A DNA stretch of 54,416 bases, taken from assembly GCA_027492675.1 (NCBI GenBank), contig JAPUEI010000067.1, positions 9,227 to 63,642 of the forward strand, in the 5' to 3' direction. The translations under genes were made by a program, and so were the position numbers. Shown here piece after piece: positions 23,323-31,978 of this stretch (positions within the stretch are counted from its first letter, which is position 1; each line of letters begins with the position of its first letter). This stretch comes from Propionibacteriaceae bacterium (lineage in GTDB: Bacteria > Actinomycetota > Actinomycetes > Propionibacteriales > Propionibacteriaceae). A model generated the notes under the pieces. That model was not told the origin of the DNA. It saw nothing but the letters and a program-made list of their open reading frames with translations, and searched no databases.

Positions 23323-24249
23323 TCAGTGCCCGAGGGGCACGCTGGTGCTGCAGACGATCTGGAGGAGGTCGAACAGGCGATCGGCTTCGTGCGCCGTCTC
23401 CCCGTCGAGCTGGAAGCCGACGGGCTGACGCGACCTCGGGTTGCTGATCACTCCCTGTCGGTGAAGCAGGTGCTTCTCGATGGAGACGAACGCGTCGAGC
23501 GAGCTCTGCAGGGCGATGAGCGCGGCGAGCGGGCCATGGATCCGCGCCGCCAGGTCCTCGTCGCCGGCGCTGAGCGCCCTCCACAGCGCGACGACAGCCC
23601 AGCAGACATCCGCTGCCGGCATCGTCCCGACGATCCCCCGGTGGAACGAGTCCACGAGCGCGATCCCGCCCGTGCCCTCGAGGACGCGCGCGCGACCGTT
23701 CGAGAGCTCCCTGAGCCTCGAGACCCGCTGGCCGAACGGGGGGGCCTCGGGCTTCAGCCAGATCCGATCGCCGAACTCGTCGATCAGCCTCACCTGGAAC
23801 TCCACGGACATCGGCGTGCCGACGTACCCGCTGGCGTCCTGGACCACGATCGGCACGTCGACCGCACCGACGACCGCAGCGAAGTAGCCGAACAGTGCCG
23901 ACTCATGGCTGGCGACCGTCATGGGAGGGGTGACCATGAGCGCCGACACGCCGTTGTCGACGGCGGCGATGCTCCGCTCGACGGCTCCGGCGGTGCTCTC
24001 GGCGCCCACGCTCGCCACCAGGGGAACACCCGCGGCATTGCTGACCTCGGCGATCGTGCGTGCGGTAGCGATCCGTTCGCTGTCGCTGAGACGCAGGACC
24101 TCCGAGACCATGCCGATGGTCAGTCCGTCCACGCCTTGGCGCAGACACCACTCAGCCTCGGCACGCAATCCCCCGTGGTCGATGGACTCATCGGCATTGA
24201 ATGGTGTTTGAAGTACCGGCAGCACGCCGGTCAGCGATGTGACTCGCAA
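23323..24249 (-). CDS. DapA/NAL-family lyase (2-keto-3-deoxy-sugar-acid aldolase-like)
   Basis: 308 residues of a class I aldolase TIM barrel: LPVLQTPF, the GVSALMVTPPM strand, Schiff-base Lys in IWLKPEAPP (about 165) and EGTGGIALVD. The Tyr that relays protons in DapA (Y-N-x-P) is absent; the position reads VVQDASGYVG, which points to a non-DapA substrate. It may cleave 2-keto-3-deoxy-sugar acids to pyruvate without phosphorylation. The start is TTG 24249, chosen because AGGGGGAA lies just upstream and family sequence begins there; the longer frame runs into the dehydratase gene. Confidence 0.8.
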   Translation of the reverse strand: MRVTSLTGVLPVLQTPFNADESIDHGGLRAEAEWCLRQGVDGLTIGMVSEVLRLSDSERIATARTIAEVSNAAGVPLVASVGAESTAGAVERSIAAVDNGVSALMVTPPMTVASHESALFGYFAAVVGAVDVPIVVQDASGYVGTPMSVEFQVRLIDEFGDRIWLKPEAPPFGQRVSRLRELSNGRARVLEGTGGIALVDSFHRGIVGTMPAADVCWAVVALWRALSAGDEDLAARIHGPLAALIALQSSLDAFVSIEKHLLHRQGVISNPRSRQPVGFQLDGETAHEADRLFDLLQIVCSTSVPLGH

Positions 24250-24280
24250 AGGAACTTCCCCCTCACAGTGAGTTGCTTGG

Positions 24281-26014
24281 TCATGAACGCCCCACCACGG
24301 GTGGGACGAGTCCGCGTGGTGCCCCCGCGGTGGGGACGAGGAAGTCGAGGTCACAGCCCCGATCCGCCTGCAGTACGTGGTCGCGGTACAGGGCCGTCCA
24401 GCCCCGCGTGTGCGCGGTCGGCTGAGGCTCCCAGGCCGCGGTGCGGCGGTCGAGCTCAGCCTGGTCGACGAGCAGATCGAGCCGCCGGCTGGGGATGTCG
24501 AGCCGGATCAGGTCGCCGTCCTGGACAACGGAGAGGGCCCCTCCGACGGCCGCCTCGGGAGCCACGTGGAGCACGACGGTTCCGTAGCTCGTACCGCTCA
24601 TCCGGGCGTCGGTGATGCGCACCATGTCGGTGACGCCCTGGGTCGCCAGCTTGGGCGGGATCGGGATCATCCCCCACTCGGGCATCCCCGGCGCACCCAC
24701 CGGCCCGCAGCCGCGAAGCACGAGGACCGTGTCCGGCGTGACGTCCAGGTCGGGGTCCTCGATCCGGGTCCTCATGTCGTGGTAGCCGTCGAAGACGAGC
24801 GCCGGCCCCTCGTGCCGCAGCAGCTCGGATGACGCCGAGGCGGTCTTGATCACGGCACCGTTCAGGGCCAGCGACCCGTGAACCACCGCAAGCGCCGGCA
24901 GAACCGTGACGGGAGCGCCCTCACCGCGTACGGGCTCTTCTGGCTCTCGTGCTGCCGCGGTGACCTCGGAGAGCCTTCGACCGTCTGCCGTCCATGCGTC
25001 GAGATCGAGGTGTCGAGCGATCGAGCGCAGGGTGGCGGGCAGCCCGCCAGCACGGTGCAGCGCCTGGATCAGGTGAGCTCCTGCCGGTTCCACATCGACG
25101 ACCACCGGCACGCGCTCGGCCGCCTCATGGAGATCCTCCAGCGTCAGCTCCACGCCTGCTCTGCCGGCGAGCGCGAGCAGGTGAAGGACGGCGTTGGTCG
25201 AACCACCGATCGCGGCGAGTGTCGCGGCTGCATTCAGGAAGGAACTCCGACCAATCAGGCTGGACGGTCTCAGGTCCTGACGTACGAGTTCCACCGCCCG
25301 GCGACCGGTCTCACGGGCCGCGACCACGCCTGCCGGATCGCCTGCAGGGATGATGGCGGTCCCGGGCAGGATCAGACCGAGCGCCTCGATCAGCAGGGCC
25401 ATCGTCGAGGCCGTACCCATGACGTTGCATCCGCCTCGCTGACGGGCCAACGCATCCTCGAGGTCTGTCCACGCCCCGTCGGTCAGCCGCCCCGCGGTGC
25501 GCTCGTGATGCAGGCGCCAGACGTCCGTCGTGCCGATGTCACGCCCGGCCAGGCACGCCGCAGCGCGCGCTCCCCCGGCATGCACGATGGTCGGCAGGTC
25601 GGCGCTGAGCGCACCCATCAGACCGCCGGGCAGGCTCTTGTCGCAGATCCCGGTGACGACGACTCCGTCGATCGGGTACGACCGGAGGTACTCCTCGACC
25701 TCCATGGCGAGCAGGTTCCGGTAGAGCATCGCCGACGGCTTCATCAGGTCCTCGCCCAACGTCATCGTCGGAAGCGTGACGGCGACGCCACCCGCGCTCT
25801 CGATGCCGGCGACGATGCCCGCGATCCGGTCGTCCATCGCCGCGTTGCACGGGTTGAGCGCCGAGCCCGACGACGTGACCGCGATCACGGGCCGGCCCTG
25901 GACCGCGGCGTGGCCCTCGAGCCCGGAACGGATGGCGGCGCGGTGCAGCAGCCCTGTCTCGTCCGCGCCCCCGAACCACTCCTGACTGCGGAGCGCCTCC
26001 CGCTCGGCGGTCAC
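24281..26014 (-). CDS. IlvD/Edd-family sugar-acid dehydratase
   Basis: 577 residues. Three cysteines expected to hold the [2Fe-2S] cluster are present: NPCNAAMDD (Cys56), TGICDKSLPG (about 124, with the Lys that binds Mg as carbamate) and QRGGCNVMGTASTM (about 196). The C-terminal beta-barrel contains GCGPVGAPGMPEWG and ARMSGTSYGTVVLH, typical of the L-arabinonate/D-xylonate dehydratase branch. It converts an aldonic acid to its 2-keto-3-deoxy form. GTG 26014 overlaps the permease stop by four bases; the open frame upstream is not family sequence. Confidence 0.9.
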   Translation of the reverse strand: MTAEREALRSQEWFGGADETGLLHRAAIRSGLEGHAAVQGRPVIAVTSSGSALNPCNAAMDDRIAGIVAGIESAGGVAVTLPTMTLGEDLMKPSAMLYRNLLAMEVEEYLRSYPIDGVVVTGICDKSLPGGLMGALSADLPTIVHAGGARAAACLAGRDIGTTDVWRLHHERTAGRLTDGAWTDLEDALARQRGGCNVMGTASTMALLIEALGLILPGTAIIPAGDPAGVVAARETGRRAVELVRQDLRPSSLIGRSSFLNAAATLAAIGGSTNAVLHLLALAGRAGVELTLEDLHEAAERVPVVVDVEPAGAHLIQALHRAGGLPATLRSIARHLDLDAWTADGRRLSEVTAAAREPEEPVRGEGAPVTVLPALAVVHGSLALNGAVIKTASASSELLRHEGPALVFDGYHDMRTRIEDPDLDVTPDTVLVLRGCGPVGAPGMPEWGMIPIPPKLATQGVTDMVRITDARMSGTSYGTVVLHVAPEAAVGGALSVVQDGDLIRLDIPSRRLDLLVDQAELDRRTAAWEPQPTAHTRGWTALYRDHVLQADRGCDLDFLVPTAGAPRGLVPPVVGRS

Positions 26015-26841
26015 TTGACTGACCCCATGACCAAGCCCTTGCGGATGTTCCCCTGCAAGATGACGTACAGGATGATCGGAACGGTCGACGACACCAGCAG
26101 TCCCGTGACGGTCTGGGGGACGTCGCTGGTCACCATCCGCTGGCCGATCGTGGCGACCCCGGCGTTGAGGGTCTGCTTGTCGTCGCTCTGCAGGAAGACG
26201 AGTGGCACGAGGAGGTCGTTCCACCAGCCGGTGATGTTGAAGATCGAGGCCGTGACGATGCCCGGCAACCCGAGCGGGATCACGATCGACCTCATCCGGC
26301 GGAAGTAGCCCGCGCCGTCGAGCGTCGCCGCTTCGATGAGCTCGTCGGGGAGGGCACGCAGGACCGAGGCGATCAGGAAGATCGTCGAAGGAAGCGCACG
26401 CGCCACCCACATCCCGATCACGCCGACCGGGGAGTCCTCGAACCCGAGCTGGACGAACAGCAGGTAGTCGGGCACGAGGATCGAGATCATCGGGACGCCC
26501 ATCGTCGCCACGATCCCGACGAAGAGCAGCGTTGCCCCACGGAAGCGAAGCTTGGCCAGAGCATAGGAAGCCGGGATCGCGATCGTCATGCAGATGACGA
26601 GCGCCACCCCTGCGTACGCGGCGGTGTTTCCGATCAGCTGAACGACGTCGAATCGGCTCGACAGGCCGATGTAGTTCTCCGGGTTCAGGGTGGCCGGCAG
26701 CGCCAGTGGGTCGCTGGCGAACTCCTGAAGCGTGCGGAAGGACGTGGTGATCATGTACAGCAGCGGCGCGAGCGCGGCAACCGCCAGCACCGCCAGGAGT
26801 CCACTGATGCCCCAGCGGGCCGGACCGTTCTTCTTCCTCAT
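26011..26841 (-). CDS. ABC sugar importer permease (MalG-like)
   Basis: 276 residues with about six membrane helices. The cytoplasmic EAA loop for docking the ATPase is EAATLDGAGYFRRMRSIVIPLGLPG. It belongs to the CUT1 carbohydrate-uptake family. ATG 26841 overlaps the stop of the partner permease by four bases. No ATP-binding gene is found in the operon or elsewhere in the window; CUT1 systems in actinobacteria often share a distant MsiK-type ATPase. Confidence 0.92.
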   Translation of the reverse strand: MRKKNGPARWGISGLLAVLAVAALAPLLYMITTSFRTLQEFASDPLALPATLNPENYIGLSSRFDVVQLIGNTAAYAGVALVICMTIAIPASYALAKLRFRGATLLFVGIVATMGVPMISILVPDYLLFVQLGFEDSPVGVIGMWVARALPSTIFLIASVLRALPDELIEAATLDGAGYFRRMRSIVIPLGLPGIVTASIFNITGWWNDLLVPLVFLQSDDKQTLNAGVATIGQRMVTSDVPQTVTGLLVSSTVPIILYVILQGNIRKGLVMGSVK

Positions 26842-27770
26842 TCGCCGATCCGATCAATCAGTCGCAGCTGGAACCAGGAGCAGGCGAAGACGATGACGAG
26901 CAGGACGACAGAGAGCGCCGACGCGGCTCCGAGGTTCCCTTCCTGGAACGCCTTCAAGTAGATGGTGTAGTCGACCGGTGTGGTCGTCCCGCCTGGCCCG
27001 CCCTGAGTCGTCACGTACACCAGGCTGAAGAGGTCCACGAGGACGTACACCACGTTCGTGAGCAGGAAGTACGCGCTCGTCGGGGCCAGAAGCGGCAGCA
27101 GGATGGTGAACAACCGTCGCCACCAGCCGGCGCCGTCCACGCTGGCCGCCTCGATGATCTCAGGGGAGATCGTCGACAGCCCCGCAAGGAACACCAGGAC
27201 GCCTTGCCCGAGGCTCTGCCAGAAGAACGCCATCAGGAGCACGCCCAATGCGGTGTCCGTACGACCCAGCCAGTCCTGAGCCAGTGACTCGAGACCGACG
27301 CGACCGAGGAACGTGTTGATGGCACCCCGTGGGGCGAACAGCACCGCCACGATCATGCCCACGACCGCCGAGGAGAGCACGGTGGGGATGTAGTACACCG
27401 AACGGAAGAAGCGCCAGCCCGGAATGTGGTCGTAGATGACCACAGCCACGGACACGCAGAACACCAAGAGGACCGGGAGGGACGCAAGAAAGACGAGGTT
27501 CGTCCGGAAGCGCTCGAAGAAGTCGCCCGAGGCGAAGATGTCCACGTAGTTCTTCATCCCCACCCAGTCGGCGCTGAAGCCGTTCCAGTTGGTGAAGCTG
27601 TGCTGGATCGTCGATGCCACCCCGAACCAGACGAGCACCAGGATGACGATCGCCGCCGGTGTACAGCTGAGCCAGCCGACCAGCGCCGCGCGCCGCGCCC
27701 GAAGGCGACGGCGGCGGCGCTGCACGGTGGCCGAGGCCACCGCTGTGGGGGGTACGGTCAGTGCGTTCAC
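26838..27770 (-). CDS. ABC sugar importer permease (MalF-like)
   Basis: 310 residues, with a very basic N-terminus (RRRRRLRARRAALVG) before the first membrane helix and the EAA loop EAASVDGAGWWRRLFTILLPLL. CUT1-type partner of the MalG-like permease. GTG 27770 overlaps the solute-binding protein's stop by four bases (GTGA). Confidence 0.92.
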   Translation of the reverse strand: MNALTVPPTAVASATVQRRRRRLRARRAALVGWLSCTPAAIVILVLVWFGVASTIQHSFTNWNGFSADWVGMKNYVDIFASGDFFERFRTNLVFLASLPVLLVFCVSVAVVIYDHIPGWRFFRSVYYIPTVLSSAVVGMIVAVLFAPRGAINTFLGRVGLESLAQDWLGRTDTALGVLLMAFFWQSLGQGVLVFLAGLSTISPEIIEAASVDGAGWWRRLFTILLPLLAPTSAYFLLTNVVYVLVDLFSLVYVTTQGGPGGTTTPVDYTIYLKAFQEGNLGAASALSVVLLVIVFACSWFQLRLIDRIGE

Positions 27771-29101
27771 TTGAGAGTGTCACGCTTCTTGTCGAGCCGG
27801 CTGAGGAACTCCGTGGCGCTGATCTGTCCGCCCCACGCGAGCTGGGCCTGGTTCGCCAGCTCGTTGACCAGGTCGGCCTGCAGGGTGTTGTCGGGCCAGA
27901 ACGCCACCGTGTCCTCGGAGCCCCACTTCTGCAGCTGGTTGAGCAGAGGCTCCTTGTAGACGTCCGACATGTCCGTACGACCGGCAAGGGGTCCCGGATC
28001 CAGGGAGTTGGCGAACGCCTGCTGCTCGTCGGCGCTGAGGAGGAACTTGATGTAGTCGACGGCCGCCTGCTTGTTCTTCGAGGTCTTGGAGACGATGAAG
28101 CCCACGCCGGTGCCTCCGACCGTCATCCCGTGCGGAACGCTCGAGCTGATGTCGGGCAGCTTCGCGACCACGGCCGCATCACCGAGCTGCTTGCGGAACT
28201 CACCGATGGAGGTGGCGCCGCCAACGACCATGGAGGCCTTGCCCGTGTACAGCTGCTGGACCGCCTGTCCGTCCTTCGTCGTCGGTGCCCCGTTGAAGGC
28301 GTACGGGCGCACTGCCAGCCACTTGTTCGTGGCGTCGAGGACTTCGGGGTCGGAGAAGTTGCGGGCCCCGGTCGCCAGCTGACCGATTCCGACCGAGCCG
28401 CCGACCGCCTGCGCGAGCCAGGTGTTGTAGAGGTAGTAGATGAACGACGCGTCGCCGAGTGACAGCGGCATCACGCCGGTGGCCTTGATCTTGTCGAGGT
28501 CGCCCATCCACTCGTCGTACGAGACGGGCCACTGGGTCGGGTCGACGCCGGCCTTGCTCATCAGAGTGTTGTTGCACAGGCAGATCATGGGGCCGTCCGA
28601 ACCGTTCGGTACGCCGAGGATCTTGTCCTTCTGGGTCGGGTCGAAGCCGTCGGTGACCGCGGCCCAGCCCGACAGCTTCGAGCGCTCGTCGTCGCTGAAG
28701 TACGGAGCCATCGGCTCCAGCGCTTCCTTGATGCTGAGCATGTACGAGCCGGACCATACGGACGCCAGGTCCGGCCCCTTGCCGGCGATGGCGGCGGTGC
28801 GGATCTTGGTGAACATCGTCGCGTCGCCGGGGAGGGTCTCCATCTTCACCTGGATGCCGGTCTTCTGGGTGAAGCGCGCGGTCGCCTGCGAGATCCAGAA
28901 GTCCTGCGGCTTCTTCGACTTGTTGTTGGAGTCGCTGGTCGAGTAGCCGCTCCAGAACACCAGCGGCCCACTCACGGAGGGTGCCCCTGACGACGGTGTG
29001 GTCGACGGCGTCGATGAGCTGGAACAGGCGCTGACAGCAGCGAGGGCTGCAGCGCTACCAGTCAACGCGAGGAACTGCCGCCGGGCGTACGGTTGGTTCA
29101 T
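27767..29101 (-). CDS. Extracellular sugar-binding lipoprotein of the ABC importer
   Basis: 444 residues of the family 1 solute-binding fold. The N-terminus carries both a twin-arginine-like motif (RRQFLALTG) and a lipobox (LAAVSAC, Cys about 26), so it is probably exported by Tat and lipid-anchored. A Ser/Thr linker follows, then FWSGYSTSD and GKGPDLASVWSG ligand-site segments. AAGGG stands eight bases before ATG 29101. The first 47 bases overlap the 3' end of the upstream ceramidase-domain gene in another frame. Confidence 0.9.
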   Translation of the reverse strand: MNQPYARRQFLALTGSAAALAAVSACSSSSTPSTTPSSGAPSVSGPLVFWSGYSTSDSNNKSKKPQDFWISQATARFTQKTGIQVKMETLPGDATMFTKIRTAAIAGKGPDLASVWSGSYMLSIKEALEPMAPYFSDDERSKLSGWAAVTDGFDPTQKDKILGVPNGSDGPMICLCNNTLMSKAGVDPTQWPVSYDEWMGDLDKIKATGVMPLSLGDASFIYYLYNTWLAQAVGGSVGIGQLATGARNFSDPEVLDATNKWLAVRPYAFNGAPTTKDGQAVQQLYTGKASMVVGGATSIGEFRKQLGDAAVVAKLPDISSSVPHGMTVGGTGVGFIVSKTSKNKQAAVDYIKFLLSADEQQAFANSLDPGPLAGRTDMSDVYKEPLLNQLQKWGSEDTVAFWPDNTLQADLVNELANQAQLAWGGQISATEFLSRLDKKRDTLK

Positions 29102-30533
29102 TGTTGGTCCCTTCTGGGTGCTGAGATAGAAGAACCGGACGACACATCTGCGAGTCGCCGGGGGGATCACATGGGGAGAGCGCAGCGGTGACCAGTTCGG
29201 TCGCCCGCTCTCCAACCGCTTCGAGCGAGCCGGCACCAGCCGGGGTCTGCCAGACCTGGTAGAGGTCGGTGCCGTAGCGGTCTTCGGGCGGCAGATAGCC
29301 GTGATGGCGTCCGCCCGACAACCCGACAACGAGGACCGGATGCTCCGGGAACTCCGCGTCGAGCTGTTGCTGAAGGTGCGAGTAGGCCTCGCCAGGCATG
29401 GCCACGAGAACAACGTCCCCGAGCCGTACGACGTGCAGTGGCATGGCCGCCTCGGTGCCGACGAGTGCAGCCCGCGCCGCCCTCTCGGCTCGGGCCGCAT
29501 CGGAGAGCTCTGGCGACCTCGACCAGGCGCCCACAGCCGAGTTGGCCGGGAGGCTCACCTGCTCGACGTACGTGGCGACCGACGCGTCGACGCTGTCGGG
29601 GACCTCTCCCCAGATGCCCAGCGGCGCGCCGGACTGCACGGTGGGAAGGGGTTCGAGGCGAGTGGCCGGTGGCATCATCCCCGCGAGCGTCGACAGCACG
29701 GCGTATCCGAGCTGGCGGCCGTTCGCCTCGGCGACCGCGGTGTCGCCGCGGTACTGGCGGCGCGTGCCGAGATCACCCGATGCCCCCTGGAGGAAGAGCG
29801 CCGGCGATCCCGTCTCCGCCTCGACCACGGCCCTCAGGCCGGCCAGGTAGTCGGGCGAGATCAGCGAGTTCTCAGGCCCCAGCGTCGTCGGGTGTGCGGC
29901 GTAGTGAACCAGGACCGCGTACGGTCGGCGCACGTCGTCACCGTCCCGCAGCACGCGGCCGACCAGCAGGTCCTGGCTGACCTGTGTCGCGGGTTCGTAC
30001 CCGCACACCACGCCTTCGCCGCGTCGGGGTTCGTCGCGGTGTCGGGCGAGAAGGCATGCGCCCAGTCCCCACTCGAGCAGCGCCGGGGCAGCGTCTGCCA
30101 GCGCCGCCGTCACGGCATCGCGCGCCGTGTCGACCAGACGGGCCAGGTAGGCCTCGACGTCCGGTCTCTCCGGGGCCTGGACCCCCTCGGGGTCGATGGC
30201 CGGCCCAGCATGCGTGTGCGTCAGTGCCAGCACGACACGCTCCGGCGCGACACCCGCACTGGCCGCGAGCGACGACCTGACACTCTGGAATGCCGCATCG
30301 GTGCGCCACCACCCGAGATCGAGCGATGCCACCACGACCGGGTCTCCCCCGTCGATCGGGGCCACGGTCACGACGGTGAGCGTGAGCGGGTCCGCGATCC
30401 CGGTCGCTCGACGGTGGGTCGATGCCCCCCAGTTGTTGATGGGAGCGTCCGGCGCCGGCGTGATGTCGGCCCTGGCCACGCCGATGCGTGCACGGAGGCC
30501 GGGGTTACGCAGCGCGAACGGAGCTGTCCTCAT
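29055..30533 (-). CDS. Neutral/alkaline ceramidase-domain protein of unknown role
   Basis: 492 residues resembling the N-terminal catalytic domain of neutral ceramidases (PF04734): GVARADITPAP at the start, the zinc motif ALTHTHAGP, VHYAAHPTTLGPENSLISPDY and LQGASGDLGTRRQY. There is no signal peptide and no C-terminal ceramidase domain, so it is probably cytoplasmic. Such proteins occur in bacterial sugar-utilisation operons without a known reaction; an amidase or esterase acting on a sugar conjugate is one idea. Its start overlaps the SDR stop by four bases and its last 47 bases overlap the binding-protein gene, so it belongs to the operon. Confidence 0.82.
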   Translation of the reverse strand: MRTAPFALRNPGLRARIGVARADITPAPDAPINNWGASTHRRATGIADPLTLTVVTVAPIDGGDPVVVASLDLGWWRTDAAFQSVRSSLAASAGVAPERVVLALTHTHAGPAIDPEGVQAPERPDVEAYLARLVDTARDAVTAALADAAPALLEWGLGACLLARHRDEPRRGEGVVCGYEPATQVSQDLLVGRVLRDGDDVRRPYAVLVHYAAHPTTLGPENSLISPDYLAGLRAVVEAETGSPALFLQGASGDLGTRRQYRGDTAVAEANGRQLGYAVLSTLAGMMPPATRLEPLPTVQSGAPLGIWGEVPDSVDASVATYVEQVSLPANSAVGAWSRSPELSDAARAERAARAALVGTEAAMPLHVVRLGDVVLVAMPGEAYSHLQQQLDAEFPEHPVLVVGLSGGRHHGYLPPEDRYGTDLYQVWQTPAGAGSLEAVGERATELVTAALSPCDPPGDSQMCRPVLLSQHPEGTNNEPTVRPAAVPRVDW

Positions 30534-31294
30534 CGGCGGTCCGACCCCTCGGCCAGCGCGGCGCGAAGCGACACCCCTGCATCGAGCGTCACCGTGGTGC
30601 CGGTCATGGCGACGGCAGCAGGATCGAGCAGAGCGATCAAGTGGTCGACGATCTCGCTGATGTCCACCAACCGGCCCAAGGGAGACTGCTTCGCGGCCCG
30701 CTCCCTCAGCTCGGGGTGCGCCTCGAAGGTGATGCGGCTGACGCCGGCATCAACCACACCGATCGCCAGCTCGTTGACGAGGATCTGATGACGAGCGAGA
30801 TCAGCAGCCAACACTCGGGTGAGCATCCGCAGGCCGGCCTTGGCGACCGAGTACGCGGGCACGTGGGGATGCGCCGCCTCGGCCGCCCAGCTTCCGACCA
30901 TCGCGATCCGGCCCGCCAGGCCGGCTCGGACCATCCGTCGCGCAGCCGACTGGACGAGCAGGAACGGCGCGGTCAGGTCCGCATCGAGCTCCCGCCTCCA
31001 GGCGTCGGGTGTCATGTCCAGCACGGTCGCCGCCGTCGCCGTGGCGGCCGCGGGCACGACGAGGGTCGCCACTCCGAAGGACGCCTCAACGTCGTCGAGC
31101 CAAGCTTCGATGGCCACGGGATCGGTCACGTCGACCCTGGCGTGCATCACCCCTGGGGAGTGGCTGCCGGGGAGCGGCGCAAGGTCTGCCACAGCGACCC
31201 TCGCCCCCCGCTCTACGAGAGCCTCGACGAGCGCAGATCCGATGTCGCCCCGGCCGCCAGTCACGACCGCGACTCGACCATCGAACGATGTCAT
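30530..31294 (-). CDS. SDR-family oxidoreductase
   Basis: 254 residues. Cofactor loop VTGGRGDIGSA, active-site Tyr and Lys in PAYSVAKAG with Ser in MVGSWAAE, and a C-terminal TGTTVTLDAGVSL. It is a classical short-chain dehydrogenase; the NNAG-type stabilising motif is replaced by VVPAAATATA. It may oxidise a sugar or its acid in the operon's pathway. Four-base overlaps tie it to the GNAT gene upstream and the ceramidase-domain gene downstream. Confidence 0.85.
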   Translation of the reverse strand: MTSFDGRVAVVTGGRGDIGSALVEALVERGARVAVADLAPLPGSHSPGVMHARVDVTDPVAIEAWLDDVEASFGVATLVVPAAATATAATVLDMTPDAWRRELDADLTAPFLLVQSAARRMVRAGLAGRIAMVGSWAAEAAHPHVPAYSVAKAGLRMLTRVLAADLARHQILVNELAIGVVDAGVSRITFEAHPELRERAAKQSPLGRLVDISEIVDHLIALLDPAAVAMTGTTVTLDAGVSLRAALAEGSDRR

Positions 31295-31797
31295 CGAGCA
31301 GCCTTGGAGCGGGGGGCGAAGAGCTGGGGGAAGATCAGTGACCAGCGAAGCTCATGATCGGGCTCACGCATCACAGGTACGAACCCGAGGCCGAGGTACA
31401 GACGCAGAGCGCTGAGTCGATCGTCGTCGGTCTCGAGGACGCACCCCGCCAGCCCCCTGGCGGCAACGTCGTGGAGTACGGCGACGACCACGTTGAGCCC
31501 GAGGCCCTCGCCACGCCGCTCCGGATCGCTCGCGACCCAGTGAAGGTAGCCGACGCCCGGGTAGACGTCGGGCAGCAGTCGGCTCGACGCCGTCGCGAGG
31601 ATGCGGTCGCCCTCCGCGATGACGAACGTCCGAACGACCGTCGGATCCTCTGTCAGGTCCCGGCGAACCCGGGCCACGTCCCACGGCTCCCCGAACGAAC
31701 CCGCGAGCAGGGCGGCCAGACCCGGAAGGTCCTCCTCCACGACATCGCGGACTGCTGCTGCCAACGGTGGCAACTGCTCACTGCCTGGACGACTCAT
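31291..31797 (-). CDS. GNAT-family N-acetyltransferase, first gene of the sugar operon
   Basis: 168 residues. The acetyl-CoA loop (motif A) is visible as VASDPERRGEGLGLNVVVAVL, followed by LRLYLGLGFVPVMREP (motif B). ATG 31797 has no clear ribosome-binding site. It is the promoter-proximal member of a ten-gene minus-strand run (31797 to 21351) with overlaps or short gaps throughout. Its substrate is unknown: a sugar, an amino-sugar released by the galactosidases, or a regulator protein are all possible. Confidence 0.82.
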   Translation of the reverse strand: MSRPGSEQLPPLAAAVRDVVEEDLPGLAALLAGSFGEPWDVARVRRDLTEDPTVVRTFVIAEGDRILATASSRLLPDVYPGVGYLHWVASDPERRGEGLGLNVVVAVLHDVAARGLAGCVLETDDDRLSALRLYLGLGFVPVMREPDHELRWSLIFPQLFAPRSKAAR

Positions 31798-31828
31798 AAG
31801 TAGCGATAGCACTGTATCTCCCAAATAC

Positions 31829-31842
31829 GGAACATATATCCC
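31829..31842. promoter_or_regulatory. Candidate IclR operator
   Basis: An imperfect dyad (GGAACATATATCCC) in an unusually AT-rich patch between the divergent GNAT operon and the iclR gene. IclR proteins often bind such sites upstream of the genes they control. No firm promoter could be assigned to the GNAT operon. Confidence 0.35.
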
Positions 31843-31895
31843 GGAAATGAGACTACATGGGGCTGGTTTTCGGGTCAATGATCTGACACGATGAG

Positions 31896-31925
31896 TTTGC
31901 GCGGATCGGGATCCTTCGGTATTCT
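31896..31925 (+). promoter_or_regulatory. Promoter of the IclR-FAH-SDR-GH36 unit
   Basis: TTTGCG (31896-31901) and TATTCT (31920-31925) are 18 bp apart, giving a start near 31932 and a leader of ~47 nt before ATG 31979. Confidence 0.45.
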
Positions 31926-31978
31926 GAAGAAACGGCCTTCGCGGGCAACGCGGCAACGGATACGGGAGCGTGACGAGA

